A stretch of DNA of 64,000 nucleotides from Kovacikia minuta CCNUW1 (GCF_020091585.1 NZ_CP083582.1:124001-188000); one strand, 5' to 3'; counted from the stretch's first letter, positions 28,289 to 37,275 are shown. A program made the numbers and translations. Notes: generated by a model not told the origin, from the sequence alone.

Positions 28289-30271
28289 TCAAAACACTAT
28301 TTCCAATTGCCGCAGGTCAATTGTGTAAAAGTTTCCTGTACCGTGCTTCCAGGTTGTGACCAACAGCACATGGGGATCAAGAATCGCGATCGCCGTTGGG
28401 TTTGGGGGTCCCTCCATGCGTCCAATCCCCTGTCCATATTTATCCAGCAGTAAGATTTGACCCGCTTCAGATATCAGAACATAGCCCCAGGTAGCTGCTG
28501 TCAATAACACAGGGGCAATTTCTAAACCAACACGGGAGATTCGGAGGGGTTTAAGGTCAACCAACAACACTGAATTTTGATGTCCTGGTTCCATTGCGAC
28601 CAGCCGATGGGGAATCGAAGCTGCGATGGCACCTCGTAGTGGAACGGGCAGGTTGAGGGTGCCAACTGATTTTCCTCGTCGGGTAAACACCTCAACCAAC
28701 GCTCCAGTAATGCAGGCATTGCTTTGTAAATCGACCGTATGGGAAAAGGTGGCGAAATGTCGGGAGTCTAGTGCTAACAGTTGAAACACATGGGCGAGCG
28801 GGTGAGAGACAGAAATTGGCTGCCCATCTGACCCATGCCAGATCCGGAGACATCGAGTTAGACAACCTGGTTCAAGAACTGCTGTCGCCATCCATTGCCC
28901 CCCCGGTGCGATGGCAGCAAAAAACTCTCCTCCCAGAGTTGCAATTAACCGAGGAACATTATGCTGCGGCACAGCTCCACTATCGATTCCATGTTGTAAG
29001 CGCTTCTGTCCGTGTTGTGCAACGCCAGGGCTAAACAAATCATTGGAAATCAAATAGACAGCCCTTTGGGCGATCGCAAAGCAACCTTGAGGGCGCACCA
29101 CTAATTCTTGAATCGTTTCAGGCAACCGCACAGTCGTTAGAGAGGCTTCTCCCACCTGCCCAAACTCAGATTTCCGGTTCAAAATACCTTCTGGATAACT
29201 CTGACATCCGATTCGACTCTTAAAAACCTGGTAAACCAAATCACCTTTTGGGTTTGAACTGAGATGACTTCGGTTACCCTGAACATCTATCCAGGAACTT
29301 GCTGAATCCCTGCTGCGGGGAATGTTGTTTTGTTCCGTCATACCCACCAGCTGCCGAACTTCAGCCTGCAAAATTGTCTCATGCACAACTTTGAACGGGT
29401 AGACAGTTACATTTGAAGTCGGCTGAATTAATTGAGAATTTGCCCAATCTGCCCCAAAGTTTAATTCCATCTGTAAAACCGACTCAATCGCGGTTAGCAT
29501 TTCCAGAGCGGAGCGAAACCGTCGAGCAGGAAGTTTTTGCAGCGCCGTCAGAATAATCGTTTGTAAAACAACAGGGATGGCATTGGGAAGCTTAACAGGC
29601 TGGTTTAAGTGGGCCGCCATAAGCTCTGCTGGAGGTCCAGAAAACGGTCGGTAACCGACGAGCAATTCAAATAGTAAAATCCCAACTGCATAAAGATCAG
29701 AGGAATAGGAGTGCTGCCCATAGAACCTTTCAGGGGCCATATAAGCAGGAGAACCCGTATTCCCCGTTCCGTCCTTAGTAATTTCTTGGCTGAGACGGGC
29801 AATGCCAAAATCGGAGATTCGCGCCGTCCATCCTTCCGGGTGGAGGCTAAGCAGAATATTTTCAGGTTTAATATCGCAGTGAATGATGCCCCGATCGTGG
29901 GCATGGGCAAGTCCAGCCAGGATATCCGCAATCAGTTTCAAGGATTGGGCGGGGTGTAGCCGAATATCTTCATCGATGAGACTACGCAGAGTTCCCCCTT
30001 CGCAGTAATCCATAACGAGATAGCGCCCTGTGCGGGTATGCTCCAAGGCGTAGCAGGTCACGATATTAGGATGCTGTAAACTCAGCAGAAACCGCAGCTC
30101 ACGCAGAAATTTGTGGGTCGGAAACCGCTCTTTGTCCAGTTCTTTGAGAGCAAACAGACGACCCGTTCTACGATGACTGGCGCAATAGACTCGACCAAAT
30201 TGTCCTTGTCCAACCAGCCCAAGGAGCCGATACTTGGAGCGTTTCAGCTCTTTTACAAGGAGGTTTGACAC
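28289..30271 (-). CDS. Serine/threonine protein kinase with large C-terminal region (SpkG-like)
   Basis: The protein has 660 residues from the GTG at 30271. An upstream ATG at 30358 would add 29 Cys/His-rich residues encoded by repeat-like DNA, so I reject it. The kinase domain is complete: G-loop GLVGQGQFGRVY, Lys in FALKELDKERF, catalytic HCDIKPENILL, SDFGIARL, and SPAYMAPERF. The C-terminal half is not a known domain by eye, with beta-rich text such as PETIQELVVRPQGCFAIAQ that suggests a propeller. Its neighbours (V4R, phycobilisome-like, ferredoxin) match the Synechocystis slr0144-slr0152 locus, whose last gene is spkG, so an SpkG-like role near photosystem II is inferred. Confidence 0.88.
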   Translation of the reverse strand: MSNLLVKELKRSKYRLLGLVGQGQFGRVYCASHRRTGRLFALKELDKERFPTHKFLRELRFLLSLQHPNIVTCYALEHTRTGRYLVMDYCEGGTLRSLIDEDIRLHPAQSLKLIADILAGLAHAHDRGIIHCDIKPENILLSLHPEGWTARISDFGIARLSQEITKDGTGNTGSPAYMAPERFYGQHSYSSDLYAVGILLFELLVGYRPFSGPPAELMAAHLNQPVKLPNAIPVVLQTIILTALQKLPARRFRSALEMLTAIESVLQMELNFGADWANSQLIQPTSNVTVYPFKVVHETILQAEVRQLVGMTEQNNIPRSRDSASSWIDVQGNRSHLSSNPKGDLVYQVFKSRIGCQSYPEGILNRKSEFGQVGEASLTTVRLPETIQELVVRPQGCFAIAQRAVYLISNDLFSPGVAQHGQKRLQHGIDSGAVPQHNVPRLIATLGGEFFAAIAPGGQWMATAVLEPGCLTRCLRIWHGSDGQPISVSHPLAHVFQLLALDSRHFATFSHTVDLQSNACITGALVEVFTRRGKSVGTLNLPVPLRGAIAASIPHRLVAMEPGHQNSVLLVDLKPLRISRVGLEIAPVLLTAATWGYVLISEAGQILLLDKYGQGIGRMEGPPNPTAIAILDPHVLLVTTWKHGTGNFYTIDLRQLEIVF

Positions 30272-30425
30272 GTTACATAGGGTGTGGAGTGTGGGGTGTA
30301 GGGTTACACGATTAATGGGTAAGCGTAGTGGACGGCAGAAGTTGCAGCCCTTGCCCAATTACCAATTACCGATTACCAAAACATCTCTTATGTATTTTTA
30401 GGAATTCTGCGCTGACAACCAGGAT

Positions 30426-31082
30426 TTAGGCGCAGAGTTGTTGCATGATTGCATCGTGGTTCTGCTTCTTGTCCACCATTGCTTCAGCAGGATTGAGCCG
30501 TCTGGCAAGTCCCAGGATAAAGCGATTGCAGTCTGCACCCATTGATTCACAGGTGGTCTGCACGCAATGCAAGTCCTTACCCGTCAGCTGACTGAAGAAG
30601 GAGCTTAAAACTCCAGTTTCCAGAAAACATGCGGGGCGATCGTCCTTAGGGGCTTGACGCACAAAAGGAGAATTCAGAATTTTGATAACGAGAAACCCAC
30701 GCTGCTGGTAGGACTGATCCAGCTCAATCTTGCCCCAACCATAGGCAACCCAACAGGATTGCAAACATTGCAGTAACTCTGCAATTGACATCTCTGCCAG
30801 GGAAGTTCCGTAGTATTCGGTGATTTCCTCCCGAAAGCGGGTGTAGAAGTTTTTGCCCCACCAACGCCCACAATTGAATAGCACCATTCGAGATGCCTGA
30901 CCAGTTTCTTTTTGCAGACCGGAGTAAATTGCCTGAATCAAGGTTTCTGGCAATGCCAGCAGGCGATCGCCACGACGATTTTCCAACAAGCCCATTTCCA
31001 GATCACTTCGGATGTAGGCATCAGTAGCGTAATAGTTACCGGGAACCCGATTATTTACAAGTAGATCAGCGACGGAAATCAT
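30426..31082 (-). CDS. V4R-domain protein
   Basis: The protein has 218 residues. The C-terminal half has V4R features: ACFLETGVLSSFFSQLTGK, then CVQTTCESMGADCNRFILG with the conserved Cys residues of this small-molecule-binding domain. It is a paralog of the V4R protein at 32223-32903. In Synechocystis, homologs encoded in the slr0144-slr0152 operon influence photosystem assembly; ligand unknown. Upstream comes a short tandem-repeat tract (31141-31204). Confidence 0.85.
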   Translation of the reverse strand: MISVADLLVNNRVPGNYYATDAYIRSDLEMGLLENRRGDRLLALPETLIQAIYSGLQKETGQASRMVLFNCGRWWGKNFYTRFREEITEYYGTSLAEMSIAELLQCLQSCWVAYGWGKIELDQSYQQRGFLVIKILNSPFVRQAPKDDRPACFLETGVLSSFFSQLTGKDLHCVQTTCESMGADCNRFILGLARRLNPAEAMVDKKQNHDAIMQQLCA

Positions 31083-31129
31083 AGCGAGTAAAGGATAAAG
31101 GATAAAGGATGAACGAGAGGGGGAGAGGG

Positions 31130-31206
31130 AGAAGGGGAAAGGCGAAAGGCGAAAGGCGAAAGAGTAGAAAAGGGAGAAAGGCGAAAGAGTAGAAAAGGGA
31201 GAAAGT
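31130..31206. repeat. Short tandem repeats: GGCGAAA and a 25-bp unit
   Basis: GGCGAAA occurs three times in a row (31141-31161), then a 25-bp unit (GGCGAAAGAGTAGAAAAGGG plus AGAAA) is present twice (31155-31204). Heptamer repeats of this kind are a known feature of cyanobacterial intergenic DNA. The tract separates the second V4R gene from the phycobilisome-like gene. Confidence 0.75.
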
Positions 31207-31302
31207 CAGGTTCTTCTTTTTTCTATCTTTCTTCTTTCTGATGATGCGGAAGGGCTAAAACTTTTATCCTTATTCCCTATTCCTTTCCAACATCTGCCTG
31301 AT

Positions 31303-31788
31303 TCACCCCACCAGAGTAGGAACAGCAGTGGATTGCTGCAAGGTATTTTGTGCCTTTGTCAGCATGGGATTTAGCAAACTGACATGAATTGGAGATATCG
31401 TTTGGGCCAACTGCTGATTCAACAAACGATAAAGGGTGGTGTCGATCGTTTGAATGTTATAGAACCCTAAGGTGGCACTTAGCCAACCGAGCAACCTTTC
31501 CTGCACAAAGGATTCATCGTTTAGCAGCATGCCCATCGCACAGTAGCGTAGGAGTAGCAGCCCATTTTTGAGACTCCGCTCTAGATTTTCGATCTTTTCC
31601 TGGGGCATGGTTGCTTGCAATTGATTCGCCACCTGCTGCATAATCTCCAGTTCCCGATCTCGCAGAGATCGGTAGGCTTCTAAACGAGCAGGCAGCGATT
31701 CTACATATTGGTTGATGATACCCAGTTCTTCAGGGCTAAGGTAATGATTCTCGGCTTTATCAAGGATTGCTTCAATTTGAGGATGCAT
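31303..31788 (-). CDS. Phycobilisome-protein-like globin-fold protein
   Basis: The protein has 161 residues, all helical by composition: AILDKAENHYLSPEELGIIN, a Tyr/Arg-rich middle, RYCAMGMLLNDESFVQERLL, and a last helix. The text fits the phycobiliprotein superfamily. The chromophore-type Cys appears only as RYCAMGML, so it may bind no bilin. It sits between the two V4R genes and resembles Slr0146-like proteins of the Synechocystis PSII-assembly operon (from memory). It is probably a soluble or thylakoid-associated assembly factor. Confidence 0.75.
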   Translation of the reverse strand: MHPQIEAILDKAENHYLSPEELGIINQYVESLPARLEAYRSLRDRELEIMQQVANQLQATMPQEKIENLERSLKNGLLLLRYCAMGMLLNDESFVQERLLGWLSATLGFYNIQTIDTTLYRLLNQQLAQTISPIHVSLLNPMLTKAQNTLQQSTAVPTLVG

Positions 31789-31908
31789 GGCGAGTAGAGG
31801 GGTACGGGAGAAGGGGAAGGGGGAACGGGAGAGGGGAAGGGGAAATTAGAAAGAAGCCTCAAATTAGTGAGGAGCCTCAACCATTTCGTCATTCCTCGCT
31901 CCTCGCTC

Positions 31909-32226
31909 CTAAAAGAGATCCGAAAAGGCGTCCAGAGTAAAATTGTCTGGTGCAGGTTGGAGGGTGGGTTGTTCCTGGGGAATGGGGGCGGCGATCGCGG
32001 TTCCTTCCCAGTTGAGCGCAGAGAAAAACTGACTGACGCTAAGGGATAGGCTCAGGGGACCGGCGTTTCCCAACTGAGCAGCGGAGATTTTGACTTCCTG
32101 CACTTCGGGCGGGCTATCCTCCCAATTAAGGGCAGTAAAAAACTGTTGAACGGTAGACTGAAGCCAGGATTCGGGTTTGGCATAGGGCTTGGAGCCGTTG
32201 GTTGGGGCAAAGGCAATACTACTCAT
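31909..32226 (-). CDS. Small protein with repeated FFxALNWE motif
   Basis: The protein has 105 residues. The sequence QFFTALNWEDSPPE appears once and QFFSALNWEGTA again about 50 residues later, each preceded by a Leu/Ser-rich stretch; a third partial motif (TLDAFSDLF) ends the protein. No domain name is known to me. The start overlaps the stop of the upstream V4R gene by 4 nt (ATGA), indicating translational coupling. It occupies the Slr0145-like position of the operon. The short repeats look like linear interaction motifs. Confidence 0.75.
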   Translation of the reverse strand: MSSIAFAPTNGSKPYAKPESWLQSTVQQFFTALNWEDSPPEVQEVKISAAQLGNAGPLSLSLSVSQFFSALNWEGTAIAAPIPQEQPTLQPAPDNFTLDAFSDLF

Positions 32227-32903
32227 CGGATTAGCTCTCCTGCCTTCAGCCGTTTTTCAATATCTCTTGCAGTTGCCCCTTCATTGAGCCAGAAGGAGGC
32301 AGCGTCGATGCGATCCTGCCCACCCAAAAGAAATTTGCAGTAGGTTTCGCCCATTGAGTAGCACTGAATCTCGATACAACTGAGCTGCTTTTTCACCATC
32401 TCAGTGAAGAATCCGGCAAACAGTCCAGCATAAAGGAAACAGACAGGTTTACCGACATCGCCCAGGGTGCGGGCAATGGCAGAGTCAAAAATGTTGATGA
32501 ACATGAAGCCCTGTTTGCGATCGCCCATGTCCACCTCCCAACGTCCCCACCCTTGAGAAGTAAAGGGCCACCACCAGGTTTCTAGCAGAAATAGCAGATT
32601 GGTCTGCCGGATACCCCGGTCAAATTCTTTCTCAAACCATTTCTCGAAGAAGAAAGCATCCTTTTGCCCCCATTCACAGCCGATGGTATACATTGTCACA
32701 GCGGAAGCATCTCCCACTTCTTCTTCTAAACCTTCAACCAGACCGATGATAAAGTCCTCGGTCACCATGACGTTCTGGCTATCGTTCCAGTCCACAATAG
32801 TGCCCTTATCAGGGTCAAACTGGAAGAAGTCACGGAAGCCGTAATGATTATGTTTCTTAGGATTTTTTAGGTGGGCGGAATTTTGGGGCGTTGCTATCAC
32901 CAT
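32223..32903 (-). CDS. V4R-domain protein, first gene of the photosystem-assembly-like cluster
   Basis: The protein has 226 residues. The C-terminal part has the V4R features FLYAGLFAGFFTEMV, CIEIQCYSMGETYCKFLLGG with three Cys. N-terminal text (FRDFFQFDPDKGTIVDWN) differs from the second V4R copy. It is the first gene on the minus strand of the cluster and divergent from the ferredoxin. Probable role is binding a small molecule or pigment during photosystem biogenesis; unproven. Confidence 0.85.
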   Translation of the reverse strand: MVIATPQNSAHLKNPKKHNHYGFRDFFQFDPDKGTIVDWNDSQNVMVTEDFIIGLVEGLEEEVGDASAVTMYTIGCEWGQKDAFFFEKWFEKEFDRGIRQTNLLFLLETWWWPFTSQGWGRWEVDMGDRKQGFMFINIFDSAIARTLGDVGKPVCFLYAGLFAGFFTEMVKKQLSCIEIQCYSMGETYCKFLLGGQDRIDAASFWLNEGATARDIEKRLKAGELIR

Positions 32904-33085
32904 AGTCTTCTCTCGACAAATCAGTGGGTGTATTCAGTTTCTAAATGGCTGCTCTTGACTTAAGATGCCCAGCACCTGCAAGAACTAAACTGCCAAACAG
33001 GAATCGAGGTAAAGATTTGTAGCTTATGGAACGATAAAGACCCGGTTCACCTCAAAAATTGAACGGAGGTTGGAATGATGAGGCA

Positions 33086-33412
33086 ATGACAACTTTTCAA
33101 GTTCGATTGGTCAATGTGGAACTTGGTCTTGACCATTTAATTGCAGTACCAGAGGGCGAATATATTCTGGATATGGCGGAAGACATGGGAATTCGTTTGC
33201 CTTCTGGTTGTAAGCAGGGCGACTGTTCTGCCTGTGTCGCACGGTTGCTTGAAGGTGAGGTAGATCAGAGTGAGCAGAAGTTTCTGAACCAGGCAGAGTT
33301 GGCAGCGGGTTACACCGTCACCTGCGTTGCTGCGCCGTTGTCAGATTGCGTCCTGGAAACCCATCAAGAAAAGGTGTTGTACCAATCGTCTCTCTACTAC
33401 TCTGAGAAATGA
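33086..33412 (+). CDS. 2Fe-2S plant-type ferredoxin
   Basis: A soluble protein of 108 residues. The iron-sulphur cysteines are in LPSGCKQGDCSACVARLL (C-x4-C-x2-C) and GYTVTCVAAP. It starts at 33086; GGAGG at 33064 is a little far, and an in-frame TTG at 33059 lies upstream but is unlikely. It is divergent from the V4R-led cluster, at the position where a ferredoxin (slr0148-like) belongs in Synechocystis. Role: a specialised electron carrier, partner unknown. Confidence 0.92.
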   Translation: MTTFQVRLVNVELGLDHLIAVPEGEYILDMAEDMGIRLPSGCKQGDCSACVARLLEGEVDQSEQKFLNQAELAAGYTVTCVAAPLSDCVLETHQEKVLYQSSLYYSEK

Positions 33413-33460
33413 GATGTCACGGAAATAGGATTGTTTCTACAAAGCTTTTCAACCAGCAAG

Positions 33461-33550
33461 CTAGTAGTCTGTCAACTTAGAGTTGAGGAATAGAGAAAAC
33501 ATTTGAGGTCATTGTTTAAGGGTTTTCAGCCCCGCAAACAATTCTTGACA
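33461..33550. repeat. MITE-like repeat, family 1, copy B
   Basis: It starts CTAGTAGTCTGTCAACTT and ends AATTCTTGACAGCCCC. It matches the copy at 10851-10951 at both ends but differs in the middle. It lies between the ferredoxin and the DUF3598-like gene. Confidence 0.55.
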
Positions 33551-33647
33551 GCCCCCTCGCTTTCCCCTGACAAGGTAAATAGGGAGAATGAGGAACAGTT
33601 ATAGTACCTTAATAAAATGGTTTCTAATCTCTATTCAGAAGTTAAAA

Positions 33648-34112
33648 ATGAGTTCAATCGCGAGTGAATCTGGTGGATATAAGGTGTTTCCACGCCATGT
33701 TGGAAAGTGGGAAGGATTGGTCAGGATTCTGGATGCAAACCTTCAGGAAATCAATCGCCATCGAATTGCCCAGGCTTTTAAGGCATTTGATCACAAATGG
33801 GTGATTGAGAACACGTATCTCTACGAAGATGGAACCTCTTTAACTCACAGCTTTGATATCATTCCAACGGGGAATGGGGAGGTAAAGGTTGAAACAGCGG
33901 AGTCTCTACTGCGCGGAGCGGCAATGAAAGCGCACGAGTATGGGGATAATATCGTTAACTTTCAAGTCTTGAATTCAGCTACGGGCAACCTACAAGAACT
34001 AGAAACTATCACGCTGGTCAATGATCAAGACCGAGTGCGAACTGCCCAAATATTTGAGTCAGATGGGACATTTAAAGGGCTGATGGTGATTGTTGAGCGA
34101 AGAGTGGATTGA
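33648..34112 (+). CDS. DUF3598-like (calycin-type) protein
   Basis: The protein has 154 residues from ATG 33648. An upstream ATG (33588) would add 20 hydrophobic residues and is doubtful. The text FPRHVGKWEGLVRILDANLQ and the alternating beta-rich pattern IENTYLYEDGTSLTHSFD resemble the calycin-like N-terminal domain of DUF3598 proteins. A lipid- or pigment-binding barrel is plausible. Moderate confidence in the family. Confidence 0.6.
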   Translation: MSSIASESGGYKVFPRHVGKWEGLVRILDANLQEINRHRIAQAFKAFDHKWVIENTYLYEDGTSLTHSFDIIPTGNGEVKVETAESLLRGAAMKAHEYGDNIVNFQVLNSATGNLQELETITLVNDQDRVRTAQIFESDGTFKGLMVIVERRVD

Positions 34113-34265
34113 GCCAGTACCAACGCATCGCGAAGTGCCCTATTTGTCAGGAGAAACGGATAATGCGTGAATTTTCGTTGTGGTCAGCGATCGTTTATAC
34201 AGTTTTTGTCGATCGCTTTGTATGACGATATATCTGTCCTAGAGTCAAATCACCATAATTCAGAT

Positions 34266-34290
34266 AGCCTCCTTCACAGGGGGCTTTTTT
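34266..34290 (+). terminator. Intrinsic terminator after the DUF3598-like gene
   Basis: An 8-bp stem AGCCTCCT/AGGGGGCT with a TCAC loop is followed directly by TTTTTT. It fits a rho-independent terminator on the plus strand. Confidence 0.8.
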
Positions 34291-34396
34291 GTCTTCCAGC
34301 ATGGGTCCTTGCCATAACCGTTAAGACATTTTATCTACCGCTGGAAACCTTTTAACTCTGCCTATTGCCTACCTGAAACCTGACACTTGAGACCCG

Positions 34397-35056
34397 CTAC
34401 TCCTGTCTATTCAATTGGGGATCGGGAAGTTTGATAAACACTGCCCGGTACACTGGTTCACCCCGCTTCAGGGTCGAAACTTCTCGTTCGGTGGGCACAG
34501 GAAGTGGATTGGTGTCTAGCCAGTTTTCGGGGTGACGGATAAAAGCAGGGTGGGCGTCAAAGCGATCGCGCATTTCCACCGCAACCTCTTCCACATCCGA
34601 TTGAATCAACACCATGCCATTAGTGCAGAGGGCATCTGCCAGCTCGGCAACAATTTCTGGTTGCACAACCCGTCGTTTCTGGTGTTTGCGCTTAAACCAG
34701 GGATCGGGAAACTGGATGGTAACTTGTCGGAGCGCTCCAGCAGGGATGGAATGCAGAATGGAACTCAGGGAATTATTTACATTACAGAATAAATAATACA
34801 AGTTAGACAACCCCATTTCCCTGCACCATCCATTTGCCTGATCAACCAATGGTTCCCGAATTTCCAATCCCAGAAAATTCCAGTCTGGTCGCTGTTGTGC
34901 CATTTCCAACAAAAACCGTCCCTTGCCCGATCCAATGTCTAGATGGAGCGATTGGCTGGGAACAGCATAGATTTTTTGCCAGTCAGGAGGGCTGATCGGC
35001 ACCTGATATTTTTTGCTGAGTGGATTAACGTGCTCCCGCACGCGGACGATCGCCAA
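34397..35056 (-). CDS. trmB: tRNA (guanine46-N7)-methyltransferase
   Basis: The protein has 219 residues. Motifs: SAM-binding LHLDIGSGKGRFLLEMA, FLGLEIREPLV, catalytic/tRNA-binding VTIQFPDPWFKRKHQKRRVV, and TEREVSTLKRGEPVYRAVF at the end. It methylates G46 in the variable loop of tRNAs. Start at 35056 agrees with family length. Secure. Confidence 0.95.
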   Translation of the reverse strand: MAIVRVREHVNPLSKKYQVPISPPDWQKIYAVPSQSLHLDIGSGKGRFLLEMAQQRPDWNFLGLEIREPLVDQANGWCREMGLSNLYYLFCNVNNSLSSILHSIPAGALRQVTIQFPDPWFKRKHQKRRVVQPEIVAELADALCTNGMVLIQSDVEEVAVEMRDRFDAHPAFIRHPENWLDTNPLPVPTEREVSTLKRGEPVYRAVFIKLPDPQLNRQE

Positions 35057-35300
35057 GGGATGGACTCCAGGGGTATAGGGTGTGGGGAAAGAGTTTCGAG
35101 TTTCGAGTTTTTAGTTTTGAATTTTGAGTTCTGAAATGGGGAACGGGAGATGGGGAATGTCCTCCGCTTCTACCCCCTCCCCTCTGCCCTCGTTCGACTG
35201 AACAATGTTCGGCGAGCGCTCACATCGAACTCACACCGAGATCTGCTCTCTGTCATCCTTAGTCCCCAATTTTTAATTTTTAATTCTTAATTCCCTATTC

Positions 35301-36587
35301 TCAATCGTGTAGTTGCCGAAAAATTCCAAAGACTGATGTGTAACCGTGCAGAAACGTACTCCCTCCAACGGGACCAATTTCGCCATTGCAAAAGAACCCG
35401 CTTAAGGGCACATTGGGGAGATAACGACTAAATAAGCGTGAGTCAAAATTGGATTCACCATAAAGACTTTCTCCACGCCCAACACAGGTAAACATCAAGG
35501 CTCCAACGGGGGAAGTGGTTGAGGGGGTATTCAGTTGTTGATACCGCTCCAGCAACGTTTCCAGATCTTCAGCTGATGCCTCCGCATCTCGCAGGTGAAA
35601 CTGAATCCGTTGACCGGGGCGGATGCGATCGCCAATCGCGATCGCCCCTACTCTCGGATCAACCCCCAATAATTCCCGAATTAAAAAATCTCCCTGTTCC
35701 AGATTTTGCTTGAACTCATTCTGTGCTACCCCTACAAAAAGGGAGTGTTGGGCTAACTGTTGTTCCTCATCGGTCAAACTCTGGATCAGTTCCTGCAAAA
35801 CCTCCAACGGAGTTCGCTTCTGAGAAACCAGTGCCCCCCCTCCACGGGACATCGGGCTGGTACCCGCCTGTTCCTCTAACCCCAACAAAATATTGCGCTC
35901 CCCCTCCGTTACCCAAAACGGTTGACCAATGGGGCGGCATCCCTGCGCCACGATCGTTTCCAGAACAAGCTTGCCACTCAAAGCGACCCCAACCGTTCCC
36001 TGACGGTAAAGTCGGTAGTTACAAAACAATCCATTACTGCTATTGGTCGATCGTCCGCTTGCCAACCCTCCAACCTTAACGGCCCCCGGATAGGCAAAAT
36101 CTAACCCCTGCAATAGGTCATTCACTCTGGCAGAAAACGGATCTGCCAGCAACACAAAGTGGGGTTGCTCCGTAGCAGGTACGCCAATTAGCCGAGTCCA
36201 GGCATCGGGTGGACTATCCAGATCGGGTAAATCCTCGGCTTCCAGATGAAAAGGATGAACCCTAACACCTGGTAAAGATGCCAGCGTTAATGCCAGAGCA
36301 GGTTCCCCTTCCAGTTCCCGCGCCTGGGCTTGCTGACTCATGCCAATCACACCGCTACCACCACAGCCAATGATGGGCAGATTGGGAAGATATTCACGGA
36401 GTAGGGGCATTAATCGAGAGTATTCACTGGCAAACGCAGCAGAAATAAATACGAACCCCAGGTCGGGTGTCGTCTGCAACAAAGCCTGTGCCTCTTGCAC
36501 CACCTCTTCAATGGCTGCTTCCAGAGATGGTCGGGTTGAGAGGGTGCTGACCCACTTCATTGTGCCTGTAATGGATTCTGCTGACAT
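35301..36587 (-). CDS. FIST-domain sensory protein
   Basis: The protein has 428 residues: FIST-N (LGFVFISAAFASEYSRLMPLL, IIGCGGSGVIG, HFVLLADPFSARVNDLL) followed by FIST-C (LMFTCVGRGESLYGESNFDS, PLSGFFCNGEIGPVGGSTFLHGYTSVF). FIST domains are thought to sense small ligands such as amino acids. It stands alone here, without a kinase fusion. Start at 36587 preceded by AGGAGGGA. Confidence 0.92.
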   Translation of the reverse strand: MSAESITGTMKWVSTLSTRPSLEAAIEEVVQEAQALLQTTPDLGFVFISAAFASEYSRLMPLLREYLPNLPIIGCGGSGVIGMSQQAQARELEGEPALALTLASLPGVRVHPFHLEAEDLPDLDSPPDAWTRLIGVPATEQPHFVLLADPFSARVNDLLQGLDFAYPGAVKVGGLASGRSTNSSNGLFCNYRLYRQGTVGVALSGKLVLETIVAQGCRPIGQPFWVTEGERNILLGLEEQAGTSPMSRGGGALVSQKRTPLEVLQELIQSLTDEEQQLAQHSLFVGVAQNEFKQNLEQGDFLIRELLGVDPRVGAIAIGDRIRPGQRIQFHLRDAEASAEDLETLLERYQQLNTPSTTSPVGALMFTCVGRGESLYGESNFDSRLFSRYLPNVPLSGFFCNGEIGPVGGSTFLHGYTSVFGIFRQLHD

Positions 36588-36935
36588 AAAAATCCCTCCT
36601 ACAATGAAGGATAATCACCAGGGTACCTGGAAATGGGGTTCCCATCTACGGACTTATGACGTAACACGGATCTAGGTGGGGAAACTTCGCGTTAAGATAT
36701 GTATAGGTTCACTGTCTGAATGCTAGTCACTTGTCTGTAGGTGAATGGCAAACCTTAAGAGATCAGGCAGAATTTCTCCCGACGCGATCGCTGTCTGTAT
36801 TACTGAAAGTATTACTTTTAGAGCAGTGCGTCAGGGTTAATGGGAGCATGCTGCTTAGGAAGTTGATCCACTTGATTGATTTCACTAAGTAACAAAAACT
36901 ATCCACACTACAAGCGTGACTGAGATAAGCAATCC
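36588..36935. other. Divergent promoter region of FIST gene and cp12
   Basis: A 348-nt region. The minus side supplies the AGGAGGG ribosome-binding site of the FIST gene. A frame of 100 codons on the minus strand overlaps cp12 and is a shadow. No regulator site recognised. Confidence 0.4.
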
Positions 36936-37157
36936 ATGAGTGACATTCAAGACAAAATTCAACAAGAGCTTTCAGAAGCCCGTGCCGTCTGTGATGTAAA
37001 TGGCAGCAACTCCCCTGAGTGTGCTGCTGCTTGGGATGCCGTTGAAGAACTACAAGCCGAAGCATCGCACCAACGCCAAGTCAAACCCAAGACTTCCTTT
37101 GAGAAATATTGCGACGATAACCCCGAAGCGGCTGAGTGCCGTCTGTATGAAGACTAA
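36936..37157 (+). CDS. cp12: CP12 Calvin-cycle regulatory protein
   Basis: The protein has 73 residues. It has the N-terminal disulphide pair (VCDVNGSNSPECAAAWDAVEEL), and the C-terminal pair (YCDDNPEAAECRLYED) with the terminal loop that enters the GAPDH active site. In the dark, oxidised CP12 ties GAPDH and phosphoribulokinase into an inactive complex. It is complete, with all four Cys. A strong terminator follows. Confidence 0.97.
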   Translation: MSDIQDKIQQELSEARAVCDVNGSNSPECAAAWDAVEELQAEASHQRQVKPKTSFEKYCDDNPEAAECRLYED

Positions 37158-37208
37158 TGGCGGTTCAGTCCAGCCAGATGTCTGTTGAACCTTCTTCATT
37201 TCTGTAAG

Positions 37209-37256
37209 AAAAAACAAGTAGCTTTATGCCAGTAACATGAAGCTACTTGTTTTTTT
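37209..37256 (+). terminator. cp12 terminator
   Basis: A stem of 14 or more bp (AAAACAAGTAGCTT / AAGCTACTTGTTTT) with a 15-nt loop, then a run of T. The right arm covers an in-frame ATG at 37237, which argues that the next gene starts further on. Confidence 0.9.
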
Positions 37257-37275
37257 ACCTCACCCCTTCCGTCTC

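Noticed and set aside
30272-30358. 29-residue N-terminal extension of the Ser/Thr kinase
   Set aside because: Encoded by GTGTGGGGTGTAGGG-type repeat DNA; the kinase domain starts soon after the GTG at 30271.
37237-37275. Upstream start of the DUF3177 gene
   Set aside because: This ATG is within the right arm of the cp12 terminator; the next in-frame ATG fits better.
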